A DNA stretch of 64,000 nt from a virus: positions 1-64,000 of IMG/VR virus record IMGVR_UViG_3300005336_000019. The stretch is one strand, 5' to 3'. Below are positions 52,531 through 60,448 of the stretch, in pieces. A program made the position numbers and the translations under genes. Below the pieces are notes generated by a model. The model searched no databases. It had not been told where the DNA came from and was given only the letters and a program-made list of their open reading frames with translations. Position 1 is the stretch's first letter. Every line of letters starts with the position of its first letter.

Positions 52531-52798
52531 ATGAACTCCGGGTCCTAGGAGGGACGCAGACTTGCATGGGATAGCGAGCTGAGAAACAACGCTAGGCCCC
52601 GGAGTTCTGTCGGGAGAATCCTGCCCGATCTTTAATCGACCACCCGCTGGATCGATGGACAGGTTCCTCCCTTTGCGAGACACCAACCTCGCGATTCCCA
52701 GGCTGTAGACCTGGCGGCAGCGGGAACTGCGGACTCCGGGCGGAGTGGACGACGTCGTAAGGGAAAGAGGTACTTCCGATACGCCGCCCGGAGTCCAG
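52531..52798. other. Structured intergenic region in the tRNA array, no gene
   Basis: No convincing gene in 268 bases, but dense pairing: AACTCCGGG-CCTAG with CTAGG-CCCGGAGTT (about 52535-52605), TCGGG/CCCGA, CCAGG-CTGTAGA-CCTGG, and a 13-bp pair GGACTCCGGGCGG (52731-52743) with CCGCCCGGAGTCC (52784-52796). May encode a structured RNA or be recombination-prone tRNA debris. Confidence 0.5.
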
Positions 52799-52873
52799 TC
52801 GGAATGGCGGGATTTGAACCCGCGACCTCTCGCTCCCGAAGCGAGTGCTCTACGCAAGCTGAGCCACATTCCG
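52799..52873 (-). tRNA. tRNA-Pro (CGG)
   Basis: Acceptor CGGAATG/CATTCCG, anticodon arm CTCGC-TTCGGGA-GCGAG, T arm GCGGG-TTCAAAT-CCCGC. Reads CCG. Confidence 0.93.
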
Positions 52874-52879
52874 ATTGAA

Positions 52880-52920
52880 GGTTCCCCAGGGTGACGGGGG
52901 GGTTGTAACCCCGGGGAACC
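52880..52920. repeat. Nested inverted repeat between tRNAs
   Basis: Outer arms GGTTCCCC (52880-52887) and GGGGAACC (52913-52920), with an inner GGGGTT/AACCCC pair. Probably a processing or termination hairpin. Confidence 0.55.
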
Positions 52921-52922
52921 AG

Positions 52923-52997
52923 CAGGGATAGCAGGATTTGAACCTACGACACGCCGCTTTGGAGACGGCTGCTCTGGCCGAACTGAGCTATATCCCT
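52923..52997 (-). tRNA. tRNA-Trp (CCA)
   Basis: Acceptor AGGGATA/TATCCCT, D stem GCTC/GAGC, anticodon arm GCCGT-CTCCAAA-GCGGC, T arm GTAGG-TTCAAAT-CCTGC. Reads TGG. Confidence 0.93.
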
Positions 52998-53086
52998 TTG
53001 CCCGCCGGGAAGGTTTCCCCTCCCGGCTACAAGTACTACTCTACCGCAGAACTTCGCTATCTCATAGCGGTTTTCGGTGACGAGCC

Positions 53087-53713
53087 TCACGCACGACGGA
53101 GGAAAGAGAAGCCCGTTCCACTGCTCGTGCACGTCTGAAGCGCCACCGAAGCGCCGAGACCGGCCGACGGGAAGGTGCCACCCTGGCTGCCCCGCTTCGC
53201 CCAGCCGTGGCCGTACACCCGGTACGTGCCCGCCAGGGCGCCCGAGCCGATGACCACCTTCCGGCCCACGGGCAGGTCATCCATCCAGGACCAGCCCATG
53301 TAGTTGTGCCCCGCCAGCGTCCTCACCCCTGCCGGGTAGTACAGCGTCAGCTTGCCCTGGTCGATGCAGCGCTGGGCCGACGCAACGGCCGACCCGCAGA
53401 AGACGTACCCGCCGATCCGGGTGACCGGCTCGGCGGGCTTCCTCTTCACCGTCTTGGTCGGCTTCGACTTGGGCTTCACCACGGGCTTCGGCTTGACCGT
53501 GGGAGCCTTCGTGCGGACCGGCGGAGTGAGGGTCGGCCGGGGCTCGGGTTTCGGTCCCTCGATCCGGCCGAGCGGTGGCAGCTCGATGCGCACGGAGGCG
53601 ACCGCTCGCGCCGTGGCCGGTCGCTCCTCCGTTCCGGCCGCCGTGGCGGCCGTGCAGGTCGAGGCCACCAGGACCCCGGCAGCACTGAGCGCCAGCAGTC
53701 GTCTCCGTCTCAC
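53087..53713 (-). CDS. Secreted sortase-like protein
   Basis: 208 aa. Signal peptide at 1-26 (basic RRRR, hydrophobic core, A-rich cleavage region). A Pro/Lys-rich linker runs from about 50 to 95. The C-terminal domain reads LAGHNYMGWSWMDDLPVGRK with H136, then LQTC with C195, and R206/R207 close to the end. His-Cys spacing of 59 and Arg 11-12 after Cys match sortase (C60) transpeptidases, as does the pattern GHN-x(6)-DDLPVGRKV. It would act outside the membrane. Alternative: an inactive sortase-fold protein. Confidence 0.72.
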   Translation of the reverse strand: MRRRRLLALSAAGVLVASTCTAATAAGTEERPATARAVASVRIELPPLGRIEGPKPEPRPTLTPPVRTKAPTVKPKPVVKPKSKPTKTVKRKPAEPVTRIGGYVFCGSAVASAQRCIDQGKLTLYYPAGVRTLAGHNYMGWSWMDDLPVGRKVVIGSGALAGTYRVYGHGWAKRGSQGGTFPSAGLGASVALQTCTSSGTGFSFLRRA

Positions 53714-53732
53714 GTCGTTCCGCCTTTCCGGA

Positions 53733-54197
53733 TCACCGCACGTCGGTGATCTCGATGTCGTAGGGCAGCGCCTTCACTGCCTCTTCGATGTCCCATTCGA
53801 CCGGATTCGCGTCAGCGTCGTGACCGATCTTGACCTTGAGCACCACCAGCAGCTCCCGGTGCCGGGGCTTCGGCTTCGGTTCGGGGTTGCCCCAGCCGCG
53901 CTCCTGGAGGGCCACCAGCAAGGGCAGCTCCTTGATCCAGCCGATGGGGTTGCTGCGCGCCGCCTCCAGCCGGGCCAGCTCGCCCTCGTAGGCGTCGGTC
54001 GCGGCGTCCCCGCTCGGGCCCGGCCCCAGCAGGTACGAGGAGATCAGAAGGTCGAGGTGGGCCAGCGCCCGGTCGGCCATGGTCAGGTACCGGTAGGTGT
54101 TCTGGGCGTGCTTGATGTCCATGTCGGCAACCCGGTGGATCCGGCCCGGACCGTCCACCCAGTACTCGTCCTGGAACAGCAGCTCTCTGCGGTCCAT
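53733..54197 (-). CDS. Hypothetical protein, 154 aa
   Basis: ATG 54197 sharing a base with the upstream stop, GGGAGGGGAGAC-like site. Helical centre (RALAHLDLLISSYLLGPGPS; YEGELARLEAARSNPIGWIK), beta C-terminus. Not recognised. Confidence 0.83.
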   Translation of the reverse strand: MDRRELLFQDEYWVDGPGRIHRVADMDIKHAQNTYRYLTMADRALAHLDLLISSYLLGPGPSGDAATDAYEGELARLEAARSNPIGWIKELPLLVALQERGWGNPEPKPKPRHRELLVVLKVKIGHDADANPVEWDIEEAVKALPYDIEITDVR

Positions 54198-54616
54198 CAG
54201 TCTCCCCTCCTTCCCAGCAGTTTGCCCAGCAGGTTCCAGCTCCGGCCGCCGGACTCCATCTCGCCCGGCTGCGGGCCGCTTCCTGGGGTGTCGTCACTGA
54301 TCTGCCAGCCCGGCATCCCGCTGAAGCGGGGGCCCATGGCCTCGTCGTGCATCCGGGGCGGGCTCGTCACGAGAACCGTGTACAGCCGCCTCGGGGCCAG
54401 CTTGCCCAGGTGCAGCCAGTAGACGGGGAACCCCTTGACGTGCTCGATCCGCAGCAGGCGGTCGTCGGCGAGCGGCTGCATGCCGACACCTGTGAGGTAC
54501 AGGCCCATCTCGATGGTCTGGCCGGTGTGCACCAGCTTGATCGACGAGCCGCCGGTCGTGATGATGCAGGGCTCGCCGACGTTGAGGCTCTTCAGGTCGA
54601 GGCGACCGGTGTTCAC
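54197..54616 (-). CDS. Hypothetical protein, 139 aa
   Basis: GTG 54616, chosen for the GTGA overlap that is standard here; GTG 54631 is in frame upstream. Beta-rich (EPCIITTGGSSIKLVHTGQT; GFPVYWLHLGKLAPRRLYTV), Gly/Ser-rich C-terminal part. Unknown. Confidence 0.8.
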   Translation of the reverse strand: MNTGRLDLKSLNVGEPCIITTGGSSIKLVHTGQTIEMGLYLTGVGMQPLADDRLLRIEHVKGFPVYWLHLGKLAPRRLYTVLVTSPPRMHDEAMGPRFSGMPGWQISDDTPGSGPQPGEMESGGRSWNLLGKLLGRRGD

Positions 54617-55005
54617 CCGCACTGGATCCACCTCCAGGAATCAGAGGGAAGCGGCCAGTACCAGCGGAAGCTGTTGCCGTCCGAGTCGGCTCGTTCCACC
54701 CTGACACCGCCGAGCGGATCCAGCTCCAGCCAGTACTCCCGCCAGGGCGTCAGGGCGGCGACGTCCAGCCAGCCGTCCCGGTCGATGGGCGACATGTGCT
54801 CGTCGTACCCGCGCGTGATGCAGTGGATGGTCACCCACGGACCGGGCGTACCGATGCCGATCCCCGCCTGGTCCGGGTGGCCGAGTTCGCTGACGATGAC
54901 CATGTCGCCGCCGACTCCAAGGTGCCGACGGCCGCCGATCAGCGGCTTGCGGTTGATCCGGTCGGCCATGGTGCGCAGGTCCAGGCGGGTGCCGTCGATC
55001 CTCAT
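54613..55005 (-). CDS. Hypothetical protein, 130 aa
   Basis: ATG 55005 in an ATGA overlap; open frame upstream is read-through. Beta-rich (GDMVIVSELGHPDQAGIGIG), Trp-rich C-terminus (FRWYWPLPSDSWRWIQ). Resembles the 54197 product in style (IDGTRLDLRTM versus NTGRLDLKSL starts), perhaps distant paralogues. Confidence 0.82.
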   Translation of the reverse strand: MRIDGTRLDLRTMADRINRKPLIGGRRHLGVGGDMVIVSELGHPDQAGIGIGTPGPWVTIHCITRGYDEHMSPIDRDGWLDVAALTPWREYWLELDPLGGVRVERADSDGNSFRWYWPLPSDSWRWIQCG

Positions 55006-55223
55006 ACGCCCACCGGCCGGATGTCCTCGATCGCGTCGTCGATGGCCTCGATGACGCTCTTCAGCGCATCGGCCGCGCTGGCGTAGGCGCCGTCGCGCAG
55101 CTCGACGGGCAGGCGCTTGACGTCCGCCAGCAGCCTGCTGCGCAGAACCTCGAACCGCTCCTTCGGGGACTCTGCCTCCTCCAGCAGATCCTCGTAGTAC
55201 TTCTCGCGTCCCTTGCGTGCCAC
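55002..55223 (-). CDS. Helical hypothetical protein, 73 aa
   Basis: GTG 55223 behind GGAAGGAGACGAC. Basic N-terminus, then two helices (RFEVLRSRLLADVKRLPVEL; SAADALKSVIEAIDDAIEDI). First gene of the operon under the 55279 promoter. Confidence 0.82.
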   Translation of the reverse strand: MARKGREKYYEDLLEEAESPKERFEVLRSRLLADVKRLPVELRDGAYASAADALKSVIEAIDDAIEDIRPVGV

Positions 55224-55239
55224 GTCGTCTCCTTCCGAA

Positions 55240-55262
55240 AGCCCCGGTTCTCAACCGGGGCT
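55240..55262. terminator. GC-rich hairpin in a minus-strand leader
   Basis: 10-bp arms AGCCCCGGTT (55240-55249) and AACCGGGGCT (55253-55262), followed on the minus strand by TTTCGG. It ends the primase transcript, but also lies in the leader of the promoter at 55279. Confidence 0.68.
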
Positions 55263-55278
55263 CCGTTTCCTTCTGTTG

Positions 55279-55307
55279 AGATTACCAGATGGCCTGGGCC
55301 ATGTCAG
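55279..55307 (-). promoter_or_regulatory. Minus-strand promoter with TGGCCCAGGCCA operator
   Basis: Minus strand: -35 CTGACA (55307-55302, overlapping the primase TGA), 17-base spacer that begins with operator TGGCCCAGGCCA (55301-55290), -10 TAATCT (55284-55279). Drives the genes from 55223 down to the sortase-like gene. Confidence 0.78.
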
Positions 55308-56830
55308 CTTCCCTGGACCGCCCTGGGCCGGTACGTCACACCCTGCTTCTTCGGGTGCATCGGGGTGACGTTCGTCTTCTCCTGCTCGATCTCTTCCATC
55401 ATGACGATCTCTTCGAGGACGTCCCCGGTGAACACGTCGCCGACCGGTTCGCAGTACTCGCGCTCCAGCGAGACGTACTCCTCGTTCATCCGTTCCGCCG
55501 TCCGGCCGACCTCGGCAAGGATTTGATCCAGCGGCCTCTTCTCATCCTGGGCCGCCGACTCGGTGGCCCGGCTGACAAGCGCCAGCATCCGACGCATGGT
55601 GCGCTCCCGCAGGATGCGCGCTGCGACGAGCGGCTTGGTCGTGTCGTCGAAGGCGACCGCTTCCAGTTCGAGGGCGTAGGGCAGCACCTTCTCGAAGGTG
55701 CTTACCCCCATCTCCTCAACCTCGGCCGCCACCATGTCCGGCGTGATCACGTTCTCCTGCCGGGCCAGCCGGGCAGCCGCCTTGATGATCACGTTCATGC
55801 GGCTGTCGGTCTGGATGTCGACCTCGGCGATCCCGTAGGAGTGGCCGTACCGCAGAATCGATCCGACCAGGCTGCGCTCGACGGACTCCTGACTGAAGCC
55901 GCTGAACACCACTGGCTTCTCGCGGTGCTCCTCCTCGACCAGGATCACCATCTCGGGCCGCTTCTTGATCGGCGTGAAGGGCACGATCTCGAACTCGTCG
56001 AGACCGAATCCGTGATCACGGTGATCGGAGAAGTCGGCGCCGTCGGCCATGAGCGGCGAGCACACCACCTTGACCTTGGTCACCACATTGCTCAGGTGCT
56101 TGTGCACCTCCTCGGCGAACTCCAGGCCGGTGCGGTCGCAGTCGGCCACGATGATCACCTCGGAGGCGCCCTTGAAGTAGCGGCCGTACTCCAGCCGCCA
56201 CTTCGACTTGCCCGCACCCGAGACGATGGTCGTCACCGCTTCATCGGGGAAGTCCCGCCTCATCCGGTCGGCGTCCTTCTCGCCCTCCATGAGCCAGATC
56301 CGGCGCCCGGCCTTCGCCGCCTCGATCACCTTCGCCAGGTTGTAGAGCACCCGGCGCACCGAGGAGGGCAGACCCCACTTCTTACCGAACTTCTTGCTGG
56401 CGTCCGGCACCCACTGGGCGAACGGCTGCGGGCAGCCGTCACCCTTGCGCGAGCACCGCGCGACCGCGTAGAGGAAGTTCCCGTTCTCGTCCGAATACCG
56501 GTACTCGGCCGACTTGTGGCCGCCGCAGCCGTTCTTCTGGCAGGGCATCCACAGGTCGGCCGCGAGCTGACGGTCCTCGTCCCCCATCTGGCCGCCGTTG
56601 TCGAACAGGTCGGGCCAGTTGAGGTCGAGCGCGATGCGGATGTCGTCGGTGGCGCACCGGGCGTGACAGTTGAGCACCGCGCCCTTCTCGCCCTGGGTGA
56701 TGCTGAGGGAAGCGTTCCGGTCCTCGTGTGCCGGGCACTGGGCGGTGTAGTACCCACCGTGCTGCTTGACCCGACTTCCGCTCCTGTCCAGCGCCGCGAG
56801 TACGTTCCTGAGTCCTGACCCTCGTGCCAT
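55304..56830 (-). CDS. dnaG: DnaG-type DNA primase
   Basis: 508 aa, ATG 56830. N-terminal CHC2-type zinc site (C32, H35, C55, C59: CPAHEDRNASLS and CHARC). A second Cys group lies at 97-102 and 126-133. The TOPRIM domain has WLMEGEKDADRM (about 179-190) and IIVADCDRTG (about 226-235), the catalytic E and DxD. The C-terminal 190 residues (QESVERSLVGSILRYGHSYG) resemble a DnaB N-terminal/helicase-binding domain. Makes RNA primers for phage replication, presumably with the DnaB helicase at 58081. Confidence 0.92.
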   Translation of the reverse strand: MARGSGLRNVLAALDRSGSRVKQHGGYYTAQCPAHEDRNASLSITQGEKGAVLNCHARCATDDIRIALDLNWPDLFDNGGQMGDEDRQLAADLWMPCQKNGCGGHKSAEYRYSDENGNFLYAVARCSRKGDGCPQPFAQWVPDASKKFGKKWGLPSSVRRVLYNLAKVIEAAKAGRRIWLMEGEKDADRMRRDFPDEAVTTIVSGAGKSKWRLEYGRYFKGASEVIIVADCDRTGLEFAEEVHKHLSNVVTKVKVVCSPLMADGADFSDHRDHGFGLDEFEIVPFTPIKKRPEMVILVEEEHREKPVVFSGFSQESVERSLVGSILRYGHSYGIAEVDIQTDSRMNVIIKAAARLARQENVITPDMVAAEVEEMGVSTFEKVLPYALELEAVAFDDTTKPLVAARILRERTMRRMLALVSRATESAAQDEKRPLDQILAEVGRTAERMNEEYVSLEREYCEPVGDVFTGDVLEEIVMMEEIEQEKTNVTPMHPKKQGVTYRPRAVQGS

Positions 56831-56893
56831 TCGCACAACCTCTCTCACCGGGCGCCGCGTACGCCCCACCGGTAGCGGGGCGTGCGACGACCA

Positions 56894-57430
56894 TCATGCC
56901 GGGCGATAGACCGGACCGCTCGGGTCGAACACGACAGGAACCTCGAAGCCCTCGGCGTCGTAGACGATCGTGTCGCCGCCGACGCGGATCACTTCGCTGG
57001 ACAGCCGCTTCGCCGTCTCGCTTTCGAGGTCGGCGAGGGTCAGGATCGGGGCCGTCGTCTCATCGCTGAGGCGGCCGAGTTCGGAGGGGCTGAGTCCAGG
57101 AGCGTACACCAGCTCAGCCTTGTTAACGTGCTCCCGGCCGGTGCCGGAGGCGTACATGACGAGTCGCAGATGGCGCATCTCCTTGGCCGCCATGCGCCCG
57201 TCCCCGCCGCCCAGGATCTGGCCGACCGATGACCACACCTCGTCGTCGGACCGAAGCCCCGGCAGCAGCACGAGCACCTTCATTCCGCAGATCGCCGCGT
57301 TCAGCAGCATCTGCGCGCAGAGGACGTCCGGCCTGCCTCCCGAGTCGTTCGACACAAGCGACGTGACCGCGCCCTCCTTCAGTCCCCATCCGGGCCGCGC
57401 CAGAGCGATGGGCCCCACAGACACAACCAT
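56894..57430 (-). CDS. Hypothetical protein, 178 aa
   Basis: ATG 57430 behind GGAAAGGGTGAAGAG; the frame stays open upstream through the leader hairpin. Alpha/beta (QMLLNAAICGMKVLVLLPGL; ILTLADLESETAKRLSSEVI). Precedes primase, so a replication role is possible. Not recognised. Confidence 0.82.
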   Translation of the reverse strand: MVVSVGPIALARPGWGLKEGAVTSLVSNDSGGRPDVLCAQMLLNAAICGMKVLVLLPGLRSDDEVWSSVGQILGGGDGRMAAKEMRHLRLVMYASGTGREHVNKAELVYAPGLSPSELGRLSDETTAPILTLADLESETAKRLSSEVIRVGGDTIVYDAEGFEVPVVFDPSGPVYRPA

Positions 57431-57433
57431 CTC

Positions 57434-57477
57434 TTCACCCTTTCCGAGGGGTGAACCAACATCAACTTGGTTCACCC
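57434..57477 (-). promoter_or_regulatory. Leader with mutually exclusive hairpins
   Basis: On the minus strand GGGTGAACCAA (57477-57467) pairs with TTGGTTCACCC (57459-57449). The latter's TTCACCC can instead pair with GGGTGAA (57440-57434), which overlaps the ribosome binding site of the 57430 gene. An on/off leader switch is plausible. Confidence 0.55.
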
Positions 57478-57479
57478 AC

Positions 57480-57508
57480 AGCCTACTACATGGCCTGGGC
57501 CACTTCTA
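57480..57508 (-). promoter_or_regulatory. Minus-strand promoter with TGGCCCAGGCCA operator
   Basis: Operator (57502-57491) opens a 17-base spacer before -10 TAGGCT (57485-57480), exactly the layout at 55279; -35 is weak (TAGAAG, 57508-57503). Drives the 57430 gene and primase. Confidence 0.68.
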
Positions 57509-57510
57509 CT

Positions 57511-57536
57511 GGCAAGCCCCTCGAAAGGGGCTTGCC
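57511..57536 (-). terminator. Terminator-like hairpin
   Basis: 11-bp stem GGCAAGCCCCT (57511-57521) and AGGGGCTTGCC (57526-57536), loop of 4. Lies after the 57638 gene on the minus strand and just upstream of the 57480 promoter. The 57537-57637 stretch holds no gene. Confidence 0.75.
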
Positions 57537-57637
57537 ACCCGTCACCCATGGCTGCCATACTCTACATGCCGCCCCACGAGGGGCAGGAAGTGGGGCCAGG
57601 CCATCCGGTGGACACCGGACGCCTGGCCTTCGCGCTT

Positions 57638-58084
57638 CTACCGGAGCTTCGCCCGGAACCGGGCGCCCCCGATGATCTCCTCGTCGGTCGCCTCGACAAC
57701 CTTCTTCGTCAGCTCGCGGATCGGGCCGAAGCCGTTGTACGAGAAGTTCTTCGGCACGTTCATCGCCTGTTGCTTGCCCATCTCCAGCAGGCCGACGACG
57801 CTCAGCAGCCAGCCGTCGCAGACGGCGTACTTCGCAGCCTCGATGGTCCAGATGTCGAACCATTCCCGGATCGCGTCACGCCGTCCCCGCAGGTGGGCCG
57901 TCTTCAGCCACTTCCGGTACTTCTCGGCCTTCCCGTCGGCCTCCAGGTACTTTTCGTTGATCCACTTGCGTTCGGAGATCACGAGGCTGACGTCCCGGGG
58001 CTCCATCACGAAGAGGTCGCCGGGCGGAGCCAGCCGTCCGAGCGGACCGAGATCGTCGCAGACCAGGAACTCTCCCGTGATCAC
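57638..58084 (-). CDS. Hypothetical protein, 148 aa
   Basis: GTG 58084 overlapping the DnaB stop (GTGA), so translationally coupled to the helicase. Helical and basic (WINEKYLEADGKAEKYRKWL; RDAIREWFDIWTIEAAKYAV). A helicase accessory role is inference. Confidence 0.84.
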   Translation of the reverse strand: MITGEFLVCDDLGPLGRLAPPGDLFVMEPRDVSLVISERKWINEKYLEADGKAEKYRKWLKTAHLRGRRDAIREWFDIWTIEAAKYAVCDGWLLSVVGLLEMGKQQAMNVPKNFSYNGFGPIRELTKKVVEATDEEIIGGARFRAKLR

Positions 58085-59442
58085 GACGAGATCCCGGCGA
58101 GCATGTCGGACGGGTTGAGGAACCGGCTGTGGGCGCCGTCGAACAGCATCACCCGCTCGGCCGTCTTGCCCCCTCGGTTCTTCGCGAGGATCAGGTCGGC
58201 CTCCTTGCCGCGCGCCGTGTCGGGATCGATCTTGAACGGCAGGTGGACCAGGATGACCACGTTCGCGTCCTGCTCGATCTGGCCGGACTGGCGCAGGTCG
58301 GTCAGCTTCGGCTTGCCGTCGTCGCGACCGGCCGACTCACGGTTGAGCTGAGCCAGCGCGATGATGATGACCCGGAGCGTACGGGCCAGCCTGCGCAGCC
58401 CTTCCGAGACGATCGCCACGTCCACCGTCGGGTTGCCGGTCGGCTTGTCCGGCTTCACGAGCTGGAGGTAGTCGATCACGAAGACCTTCGCACCCTTCTC
58501 CCGGGCCGACTTGCGGACCTTCAGCGCGATCTCTCCGAGCGTCTGGCCCGGGTCGTCGTCGACCGTCATCGGGTAGTCGGCCTGGCTGGCGTCGTACTCG
58601 ATCAGTCGCTCGATCGCCTCGGCGTCCACCCGGCCGTCACGGATGTCCTCGAAGGGGATGCCGGTCTCGGCCGACGCGTTGCGCTGGCCCAGCTCCTCCT
58701 TCGGCATCTCCAACGAGAAGATCTCCGTGGCCATCCCCTGGTGCGCCACGTTCCGCGCGACCTGGGCGCCGACGGTGGTCTTGCCGTGGCCGGGCCGCCC
58801 GGCGATCACGATGAACTGGCCCAGCCGCATGCCGCCGGTCAGTTCGTCGATGTCGTGCAGCCCCATCGGGATGCCCTTCTCCATGGTCCGCCCGTGGAGG
58901 ATGTGCCCCAGGGCAGCCTCGGAGACCTGCGATGCGGAGAAGGTGGTCTCCACCTTCGTGGAGGTGTCGATGACCTCCGACACCACCACCGAGACCTCCC
59001 CGGCGATCTCGCCGTAGGACCCGCCGCCCGCCTGGACCCGGCCGGAGGACTCCACCAGCACCTTGTGCAGCATGCGCCGCCGGTACAGGTCGAGCAGGCT
59101 CCGCGCCCCGCCGTGCGAGGCCGCGAGGTTCCCGGCCTTCGACGGCAGGCTGTGCACGTGGTCGAACAGCTCGGCGGTCAGCTCCCCCTCCTGCCGCAGG
59201 GCGCCGACGACCGCCACCGGGTCGGTGTGGCCGCCGTCGATGAAGCAGGACAGGAACGCCTCGTACACCTTGCGGTTCAGCGGGTCGTGGAACACTTCCG
59301 GCCCGGCGTCCCGCAGGATGTCGGTGACTTCGTCACGACAGTCGAGCGGGTGGCCGTCGGAGACGAGCAGTTCCCCCAGAACGGCCGTCTCCGCGTGCGG
59401 GTCGACCATGGTTCCGCCCGCAATGGCGCGTACTTCACCCAC
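58081..59442 (-). CDS. dnaB: DnaB-type replicative helicase
   Basis: 453 aa, near the usual DnaB length. GTG 59442 with AAGGAGAAC upstream. N-terminal DnaB domain (AETAVLGELLVSDG; NRKVYEAFLSCFIDG; GALRQEGEL), RecA-like core with Walker A GRPGHGKTT (about 215-223), FSLEMPKEEL, Walker B VFVIDYLQLV, and LRQSGQIEQDANVV, AKNRGG near the end. Hexameric 5'-3' unwinding at the fork; works with the primase at 55304 and the wHTH protein at 59466. Confidence 0.96.
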   Translation of the reverse strand: MGEVRAIAGGTMVDPHAETAVLGELLVSDGHPLDCRDEVTDILRDAGPEVFHDPLNRKVYEAFLSCFIDGGHTDPVAVVGALRQEGELTAELFDHVHSLPSKAGNLAASHGGARSLLDLYRRRMLHKVLVESSGRVQAGGGSYGEIAGEVSVVVSEVIDTSTKVETTFSASQVSEAALGHILHGRTMEKGIPMGLHDIDELTGGMRLGQFIVIAGRPGHGKTTVGAQVARNVAHQGMATEIFSLEMPKEELGQRNASAETGIPFEDIRDGRVDAEAIERLIEYDASQADYPMTVDDDPGQTLGEIALKVRKSAREKGAKVFVIDYLQLVKPDKPTGNPTVDVAIVSEGLRRLARTLRVIIIALAQLNRESAGRDDGKPKLTDLRQSGQIEQDANVVILVHLPFKIDPDTARGKEADLILAKNRGGKTAERVMLFDGAHSRFLNPSDMLAGISS

Positions 59443-59465
59443 GTTTGTTCTCCTTATCCGTTTCT

Positions 59466-60410
59466 TCAGCTCTTCAGCAGGTTGGCCCGGTCACGCTGGG
59501 CCTGGTACTCACGCAGCCTCGCGTCGATCTTCTCCTGCTCCTCGGGGCTGATGTCCAGGCCGGGCCGCTGGTGGAACTGCTTCGGCGGCACGTACCGGTT
59601 GAGCTGGTCGTCTTCCTTCGGTGCCTCGGGCATCACGGTGCGCGTCTTCGGCGGCTTGCCAAGGTCCCCCGCCTTGCTGATCAGCAGTCGCTCCGGGGCA
59701 TTGACCCGGGGGTTCAGCTCGGCCGCCATCCGCAGCGCCAGTTCGCGCGGGTTCCATCCGGCCTCCAACGCCGGGCGCACCGCAGCGGCAACACGCTCGC
59801 AGGCGGCCGACATCAGGCGCAGCCGGGGCTCGGTGTTCCGTGCGGTGATCTCTTCCAGCTCGACGACGAACTCCGCCTCGGCGCCGGTCGGCCCGGAATC
59901 CTCCAGGGCCGACATGTCGAACTCGGGCTCCGGCTCCTCGGCCTCTTCGTCCATGAGGACGATCGCCTGCGCCTGCGCTTCCTGCTGGCGGGCGCCCTTA
60001 CGGGGCCTGCGGTTCAGCGGCACCGTCACGAAGACCACGCTGCGGCTCTTCTTTTTGCTGATCGCGGCGGCCTCGGCCATCACGCTCTTGGGTCCGGCGT
60101 ACTCCTCCGGCGGCACCACGACGAACTCGAAGTCGGCACCCTCGCCGGACTGCGGGTTGTTGAGCCTGCGCAGGATTCCCTTCTTAGCCAGGGCCTGCAT
60201 CGCCTTGTGCGCAGTGCTCACCGACACGAGGCCGTTGGAGATCTCGTTGACCCAGGCGGCGGTCGCGCGGAAGCCGGTCTCGGGCACACCTCCGTGGGTG
60301 TGCTTCAGGTTGCCCTTGATGATCGAGTAGATCCGGTACTCGGTGGACGTCACGTCCGGGTGCAGCAGCACCCAGTCGTCGACCACGGTGAAGTGCCTTG
60401 AATCCGACAT
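59466..60410 (-). CDS. wHTH replication protein / helicase loader-like
   Basis: 314 aa, ATG 60410. Residues 1-100 form a winged helix (DVTSTEYRIYSIIKGNLKHT; STAHKAMQALAKKGILRRLN) of the phage replisome-organiser kind. Acidic linker (EEAEEPEPEFDMSALEDSG), basic C-terminal part ending EKIDARLREYQAQRD. Immediately upstream of dnaB, so probably binds the origin or loads the helicase; this is inference from position and fold. Confidence 0.8.
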   Translation of the reverse strand: MSDSRHFTVVDDWVLLHPDVTSTEYRIYSIIKGNLKHTHGGVPETGFRATAAWVNEISNGLVSVSTAHKAMQALAKKGILRRLNNPQSGEGADFEFVVVPPEEYAGPKSVMAEAAAISKKKSRSVVFVTVPLNRRPRKGARQQEAQAQAIVLMDEEAEEPEPEFDMSALEDSGPTGAEAEFVVELEEITARNTEPRLRLMSAACERVAAAVRPALEAGWNPRELALRMAAELNPRVNAPERLLISKAGDLGKPPKTRTVMPEAPKEDDQLNRYVPPKQFHQRPGLDISPEEQEKIDARLREYQAQRDRANLLKS

Positions 60411-60448
60411 GGCTTCCGCTGTAACCTTTCAGTCAGTTTGCTTGATCG

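Noticed and set aside
52620-52730. Possible tRNA-Tyr (CCAGG-CTGTAGA-CCTGG arm on plus strand)
   Set aside because: No T arm or acceptor stem around it; a lone hairpin is expected by chance in such GC-rich DNA.
55289-56818. 509-codon open frame on the plus strand
   Set aside because: It is the antisense of the primase gene, whose CHC2 and TOPRIM motifs are complete; high GC keeps antisense frames open. No ribosome binding site.
58129-60330. 733-codon open frame on the plus strand
   Set aside because: Antisense to dnaB and the wHTH gene; low-complexity Arg/Leu/Val composition and no homology pattern.
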